Source: Cymbidium sinense (lineage: Eukaryota > Streptophyta > Magnoliopsida > Asparagales > Orchidaceae). From it: a stretch of DNA of 64,000 nucleotides. The notes beneath the pieces are model-generated. The model was not told the origin of the DNA. It did not search any database and worked only from the letters and a program-made list of their open reading frames with translations. Of the stretch, positions 58,001-64,000 are shown piece by piece. A program made the position numbers and the translations under genes. Position 1 is the stretch's first letter. Each line of letters opens with the position of its first letter. Location of the stretch: assembly GCA_021442155.1 (NCBI GenBank), contig CM038214.1:25599450-25663449 (forward strand), read 5' to 3'.

Positions 58001-61000
58001 CTTAAAAATCATAGAAATAAAAAATGCAAATAAATACTCATTTTAAAGATATTTCAAAGGAGAATTAATTAAAAATGATCTTAACTAATTTTGAATAGTA
58101 ATTAAAGTTTATTTACAAAATTTATTAGTATAATTACTCCTTAATTACTTGAGCAATTAATCTTAAATTTTATGGGTTAATTTAATGGGATGACCTCTGA
58201 CTCCCATGATTTTCTTGGGATTTATTGCTCACTTAATTATGAAAATTGACTAATTAAACCTTAACTACTCTTTTAAGTTAATTAATGATTAGTTAATCCC
58301 ATGAATAATAATAAATTGGTTAATTAAGTTTATTAATCATTGTTCAACAGTAAGTGAACTAAGGAATAGGGTTGGGACCCCTTTCCCTAAGTTCATTTCA
58401 CCCTTTTTTAAAATGAAATTAATTAAGATTTAACTAATTAATTAAATCACTTAATCAAATTGAAATCATAATCACATTAGACTTTAATTAATTAAATCAT
58501 GGGGAAAATCTTTAGGTGTTTATAACCCAAAGGAATAATGAAACTATGGTTAGTCCACATGTGTGGGAAAACCCTAAGAGTAATTAATTAAGTCCCTTAA
58601 TCTAATTAAGTATTAATCATGATCCAATTGCATTAGGCCCCTTTTATTTCCTTGGATCATTGCAAGTTTATTTTCCATGCATATCATGTTGGCTCATAAT
58701 TATTTAGTTAATTACTTTAAGGTGACATAGGTAAGGGTAATTAATTCATCTAATTAAGGGTGCAAATTAATTAAACCATAAAATCAACTTAATTACATTT
58801 CCTTAAATTAAATCAAATCACTAATGTAGGAATGGGTTTAAAATAACAAGTGATGATTTCTATTCTCCTCTTTAAATCAAATCAAAGCCAAAACTTAATT
58901 AATAAAGAAGCTTTGGTTTACTTTAAATAATCTTATTTGATTTGATTGTCCTTAAGAACTAGTTTGGTTGAATGAATCACATGCTTAAATTTTGTTGTCC
59001 TCTTTCCAATTATGTTATATTTGGTATGTCATTTGAATTCATGCATCCATCTTTTCAAAATCAAGTAAACTAAAATAGATTTTCTTTATGTAAGCTTGCA
59101 TGTGTTGATTTAATTTAATATATGTGTGGCTATTATTACTATTAAATCCAAATGTATTTTTTAGAAGCTTATAAATGATTCATAATATGTGTTATAATGT
59201 TAGTTATAAATATGTAAGAAATGCATGTGCTTATAGCTTAAGTGTATGAATGTTGAGTTCTCTTTGCTCTATTCATGTGTTGATTTATATAAGATTGAAT
59301 GGTAATGGGTATATAGTTTGGGCATCCCGGAAACACAAGACTTTAGCTAGCCCCAAGGGGGTCATTTGATTACCTCACTTCCCTGGTTTAACAATGACAC
59401 GTACCCATTTGATTTCATTCTTATGTATTTCAACATTAGAATTTGGATAGAGTTTTAATTCATATATATAAATGATTCAATAAAAAAAATTAATATTTGC
59501 ATGGTTTTCTTTCTCTCATTTATGTATACATCCATGTGTGTCCAAGAAAAGCAAGTATATAGTTTGGACATCTTGGGAATATGAGGCTTTAGTTAGCCCC
59601 AAGAAGGTCATTTGACAACCTCACTTCCCTAGTTTAACAATGACAGGTACTTGCCTATATCTTTGTACATGTATATGTATATGTGATTAGTGAATGAAAA
59701 TCCCATTTTACATTAAAATTGCATGCATTCATAATTGACTAAGTGGTTGAATTAATTAGGCCTATGATTTGGAGCATACTTTCTATGTTCATGTATACTA
59801 ATTTACATATATTTTAATGAAAATGGGTATATAGTCTAGACATCCTGAGAATGTGAGGCTTTAGCAAGCTCCAAAGAGGTCATTTGATTACCTCACTTCC
59901 CTAGTTTAACAATGGCACATGCCTATTTTATTTTATTCTTATGTAATTTTTTTATAAGAATTTGGATAAAGTTTTAAATTAATATGTTTAAATAATTCAA
60001 TCAAACAAATATAAATTCTAAACATACCCATACATTCATCATTTAAGTGTGCTAAAATATGTTGCATGCATAGATACACTTAGATTAAATCATAAGCATT
60101 TTACATGTGATGGAAATGATTGATTTAATATATGTCATGTAGTAATTCAATTAAATTAATCTTAATATGCCTTTCATTTTAAATAGGATTATTTAAAGTG
60201 AACCTAAACTTAAGATTAATTAAATCATTTAATAAGCCATTCACTAAAGAGAACTAAATCAAGTTAATATACTTTAGAAAGTGACTTAAGGTAGGGATGA
60301 AAAAGGGAAATCCTCTTTTCCTCTCTTTAAACCACTTAGTTGTTAAGTGTAATCGAATAAAACAAAAGAAAACATAAATTAAAATTCTCAAATAAATTAA
60401 ACTACCTCAAGTGAAATCAACCTTTCATGTTAAATTGAATCCTTCCACACATAGAAAATACAACACTAATGCCTAACAAGACATACCACACAAGCCTTAA
60501 TACACATATTAGAATTAAGTCACCACTTCTAGCTCTAAGTTAGGATGATGTATGTTGTGATGTATGTTTTCTTTCATGATGTATTATTTTAGATTGGATG
60601 TTAGGGTGTATGCTTCATAGACTGGATGATAGGCCAATATTAGCCTTATCATGTACTCTGCAGGTGATTATGCTTAAGGAATGCTTAAAAATAAATGTGA
60701 ATGTTTTTTTACGTGTTGCTTAAATCCTTAAGCATAATCCAAGTTAGACTGGTGGGCTTAGTTACCCATTTGTAGGGTGCTAAGTCTAAATTATAAATAC
60801 AACAGCTTGGGATTATTTGTATATTTAGCTAACCTCCATTTTGTAGGTGTAATTAGATTTACTTATCCCACGCAAGTATAATTTATATAATAGGAATTAG
60901 GATTAGTGCTATGGGGGATTAGGATGAGTAGTGGCCAGAAGGCTTTGTCCTAGGGTTCCTTATGATTCCTTTGAAGCAAGCACCATCCAAATTTAGGAAG

Positions 61001-62519
61001 GAACCAATTCAAAAATGGAGATATAAAGAAAGAAGACCCCCATAGAATTTAATATAATTATAATCATTCTTTCATATTCTAAGTTGTATAAGGGTAGAGC
61101 TTGGCTACCCATCTTTTCTCTCTTCGGGTTATATGACAGTACCCGATCGCACAAGCCTTTTATTCTTTCATAATAGTTTATATAATTGTTTGATGTTATG
61201 TTTACATTGTGCATTAGGATGGCATGCTTGTCATAGTTTCTTAAATGGTTGATGCTTTAATGTATGGCTTGGATATGATTAGGGTCTTAGGATAAAAATA
61301 ACTTTTATACCCAACTAATCACTCATAACTAAGTTTTAAACAACTCATAACCTCATCATAAAGCCTAAGGCATAAAAAAGATAATTAAAAGATTTAGCAA
61401 CCCCTTAGCTGTATGTTGTATGTTTCACATCATGCATGCATATTCTTTCTCTCTTGAACATGAAGGATCTCCATCCTTGCACGATAAAGGAATGCTTAAC
61501 CTGTGAGGGCATCCCTTGTGGTGGAGAACACCTTCTTCTAGCTGATTTGACCCATAACTTATTTCATCATGCATTTAAGCATAAGAAATCCTAAAGCCTC
61601 TGTCTAAATGATGTGTCTAAAATGAAATAAAATTTGAAAAGATTTTGCATTTATAGATTAAGTCATATGCTCATACCACTAATTCTTTAATCTCTTAGGG
61701 AGTGTGTTTAGGACTTTAGTCTCTTTCTAATTAAATAAATATCTTAGCTATCTTGCAATTCATAAGACTGAACTACATGGTTTTAAAATCATAGGAGGAG
61801 TTAGCTAGTGGCCACTTCAGGCAATTATAATTCTAGAAGTCAGACAATTTATTCTCTCTTGTGGAGGTAAACCCTTATGTCCACTTGTCGCTTAGATTTA
61901 GGTCATACTAAAGCTCCCTAGATTTAGGATCTGAGGTAGCTATTTTTTTCGGGCTACAAACATAAATCCTCACCTCTTAAGCATTCCCACAACCTTGTGT
62001 TGGTTGATTATAAGCCCTTGTAATCTAATTAAATTTCAACTCAAAATATATAAATCTCCTCAATAATGCCCAACCATATGATAGATTGGAATGCTCACTA
62101 GGCCTCCTAGTATCATGAGTATTTTATACTTATTTTATTTGGATTTGAAAAATAATTCTTCTCCTTGAGCTTTCCCAATTGATTTTCTAAATACAACCAA
62201 TCTTTTGATAGACTAACCTTAAAATCTTTGGAGATGATAATTATCTAGTTTAATTGAGAGTATTCTTAGAAAATTTCATTTCCTAAGATGTAGTTAACTA
62301 TGGAAGCTTGACTAAATATGGAACTTAAGAACCTGGTTTAATATAAACCCTACTTTATTCATCCAGGTAAAGTCAGGGAAAAATCTCTCGTACATTCAAA
62401 GACCCATCATGCCTTAGGAGCCCTTATTATGTGATTAGGTTCATTGTAGGGTGATCCCTCTATCTTTCGAGATAGTACATCATTCCTCAATATTATACTC
62501 GATCGCCTTAAAAAGTACC
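55039..62519. repeat. 7.5-kb non-coding block splitting the gypsy protease (copy B)
   Basis: 55039-59390 aligns in order with 4326-8849: CCAAATTGACC-type G-poor repeat (55200-56770), CT-rich part (56780-57700), TTAATTAA-rich part (57950-59290). 59307-59930 holds tandem repeats. 59930-62519 is further AT-rich DNA, lost in copy A, with no recognisable gene, RNA or domain. The small frames at 55186, 56179, 56489, 56778, 57514 and 60993 lack support. Both sides are halves of a protease, so the block is an insertion; a 5-bp CCCAT at each edge (55034-55038 and 62520-62524) could be its target-site duplication. A giant solo LTR or non-autonomous element is possible, but TG...CA ends are not seen. 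Confidence 0.65.
59307..59930 (+). repeat. Three tandem units of about 250-270 bp
   Basis: The phrase GTATATAGTTTGG(A)CATC, then GGCTTTAG(C)TAGCCCCAAG, then GTCATTTGATTACCTCACTT and CCCTAGTTTAACAATG(A)CA starts near 59307, 59553 and 59825. Units one and three also share AGAATTTGGATA(G/A)AGTTTTAA 130 bp further on, suggesting an older 518-bp dimer. Copy A retains only the first unit (8771-8849). Confidence 0.82.
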
Positions 62520-62760
62520 CCCATACATCCAAAAATAAACACCACAAGGCCCTCTCGCCTTGTTTATTGAATCCTCTCAACATCATCCTATCTTTTAGAG
62601 TTTGGAGATGCTGATCCTCAACTAGTCAAAAGTTCTTAGACTCATAATGTTGATTGATACAACTGGGTCAATCAAAACTCTGGATAGCCTGTACCTGCCA
62701 ACATCCACTGTAATGTAAAGAGGTGGTTGTGCTCAATCGTCCCTAAGAGTAAGTCTTCAT
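62520..62760 (-). pseudogene. N-terminal half of gypsy protease
   Basis: Minus-strand retropepsin N-terminal half. I read ITVDVGRYRLSRVLIDPVVS followed by INIMSLRTF at 62720-62630, where the family has a D-(P/C/T)-G-S-S active-site motif; here the Gly is Val, so the catalytic turn is lost. KLKDRMMLRGFNKQGERA and LFLDV follow to about 62530. The reading then stops at the edge of the 7.5-kb block, and the expected continuation begins at 55034 going down. Together the two halves look like one interrupted protease. Confidence 0.7.
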
Positions 62761-64000
62761 CACTGAATGTAACTCCTAACATGTCTTTCGAGTGGAATGC
62801 CCTTCTTTAGTAGTGGTCCGCTGAGCTAAGCATATCTCTAGAGCAAGTAAGGAATTGATTATAGATTTCCTCATCGGATAAGATAAGGGTATGCATAACT
62901 TAAACTTTCTAAGGTAAGGACATTGTAATCAACTGGATTGGTCCTCAACAAGCATATCCATGGGTGGAGCATCCTATAGAGGGGCTATCTACTCACTGGG
63001 ACCAATGACTTGCTTACCCTTTTCCAAAGGTGCTTCTTTAGGAGGTAGAACTATGCCACTGCGTAGGTTGACTTCAGTGACTTCTTGGAATGATGAGCTT
63101 GTGGAAAGTTTTACTTTCTCATTAGGCATACTTATAGCTTCTCCTATAGGATCCTTAGAGTCAGTTGACTCCAAGTCAATCTTAAGAGGTGAACCTGATT
63201 GATTGAGAAAAGGATAGTCTAACGTTGAATAAAAAAAAAAGGATCAAAACTACTATAGCTATTATTTTTATTTAGAATCGGAGAGCTTTCAATAGGAATA
63301 AAATCAAGAACATCATAAGTGGACAATATATAAGTAGAATTAGCTTCTTTTTTTATTTCTTTTTGGTAGAGGTACATGACATAAATCAAGTAAAGTAAGC
63401 AGAGTAAGGGATTTAGTGTCCTTATCCATAGATACAATGCTCCGGCAGGTATGGTGAGCTGTTGCTACTGCTGGGCTGTCACCCTCCCCGAGTTGCCTTT
63501 TGCAACTAGTAAACCTTCCTTGGTGTTGGAGGTTTGAGCTACTTCAGGCACCTACAAGGAAAACTTCTTGATCTTAGAAATGATCTTTTTATATGTTTGA
63601 GATAAGGAGATATCCTAACCTTTTTTAGTCTTAAGAGGATCGCAAGTATCCCCAAGGATTACTCTAACAGAACTGGATGGTTGTTCTAATAAGTATTCTT
63701 TAGGAATAACTATGGCTCTCAACTTATAGCTGTGCTCAAGCTAGTCCTGAAAAGTGATACAATCCTCTAAGACATGGCCTAGCATACAGTGGTATGAGAA
63801 AGTGCTTGGATTAACACTCTTTCCCACTTCCTCCACCCTCTTATGCTTTGGTAACTGAAAGTCAATTTTCTTTAAGAGATTCTTAAAGATTTTCCTAACT
63901 ACCTCCCTCTTGAATGAATAAGGCTTATTCAATATATCGGCAAGAGTAGGTGGGAAGTAGCTACCTACATGGATATGAATACGCGGTGGTCACCGAGGTG
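62761..64000 (-). pseudogene. Gypsy gag C-terminus and gag-protease linker
   Basis: Minus-strand. 63741-63932 encodes KREVVRKIFKNLLKKIDFQL and, near 63750-63800, YHCMLGHVLEDCITFQD, which resembles the zinc-knuckle-like end of Tat gag (C/H-x-MLGH-x3-DC), with the first ligand uncertain. 62989-63174 encodes FQEVTEVNLRSGIVLPPKEA, resembling the VNLRSGR-LPP phrase that precedes the protease in plant gypsy elements. 63425-63600 reads KIKKFSL, VPEVAQTSNTKEGLLVAKGN in another frame. The gag N-terminus lies outside the window. Broken by stops and by a foreign-looking 215-bp stretch (63215-63430). Confidence 0.7.
63215..63430. other. Foreign-looking insert within gypsy gag-protease linker
   Basis: A stretch with different texture from its surroundings, starting after a 10-A run at about 63231, containing GATCAAAACTACTATAGCTA and CATAAGTGGACAATATATAA. 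It gives a 72-codon minus-strand frame (63219-63437) unrelated to gag or protease. Style and base use recall organellar intergenic DNA, but I cannot identify the source. Edges are approximate. Confidence 0.3.

Overview
This 64-kb window looks like repeat-dominated plant nuclear DNA, and I see no intact host gene. The reasons for calling it a plant are the Arabidopsis-type telomeric heptamer (CCCTAAA/TTTAGGG), a Tat-lineage Ty3/gypsy element with two RNase H domains, plant-type L1 LINEs whose ORF2 ends in an RNase H, and fragments of a plant glycine-rich RNA-binding protein (GRP) gene. I cannot name the species. A run of 100 N at 46401-46500 is an assembly gap.

Layout: (1) 1-8849 is a decayed minus-strand gypsy pol (integrase, archaeal-type RNase H, native RNase H, RT, linker, protease C-terminus) whose protease is interrupted by a long AT-rich non-coding block. 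(2) 8850-10835 is degenerate telomere-like repeat that flips orientation at a 23-nt perfect inverted repeat near 10.43 kb. (3) 10836-14047 holds a plus-strand RTE LINE fragment and a minus-strand, 3'-truncated L1. (4) 14055-15600 is a third gypsy fragment. (5) 15601-18868 is telomere-like DNA holding GRP module 1. (6) 18869-26420 is a nearly full-length but dead plus-strand L1 with a 1.8-kb 3' UTR. (7) 26421-41890 is about 15 kb of nearly G-free plus-strand telomere-like higher-order repeat, with more GRP modules and an L1 3'-end fragment. (8) 42010-45960 contains two further tandem-repeat families next to a gypsy integrase C-terminus. (9) After the gap, 46501-52124 is telomere-like DNA in the opposite orientation with a minus-strand GRP copy. 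(10) 52125-64000 is an L1 3' end fused to a second copy of the gypsy pol and the same interrupting block, followed by the protease N-terminus and gag end of a gypsy element.

The most interesting structure is the telomere-like array. At least five GRP copies share the same 5' truncation point inside the last strand of the RRM and end in a poly(A)-like tract that runs directly into CCCTAAA repeats. L1 3' ends join the repeats with the same polarity. This is the product expected if first-strand cDNA synthesis was primed from the 3' end of the G-rich telomeric strand. I propose that LINE machinery retroposed L1s and a GRP mRNA onto telomeric ends, and that the products were then amplified as a higher-order repeat. 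The junctions are seen in the sequence; the mechanism is inference.

Every coding remnant carries stops, frameshifts or lost catalytic residues. The one exception is the 92-codon GRP tail at 38477-38755, which is uninterrupted but has no start codon of its own.
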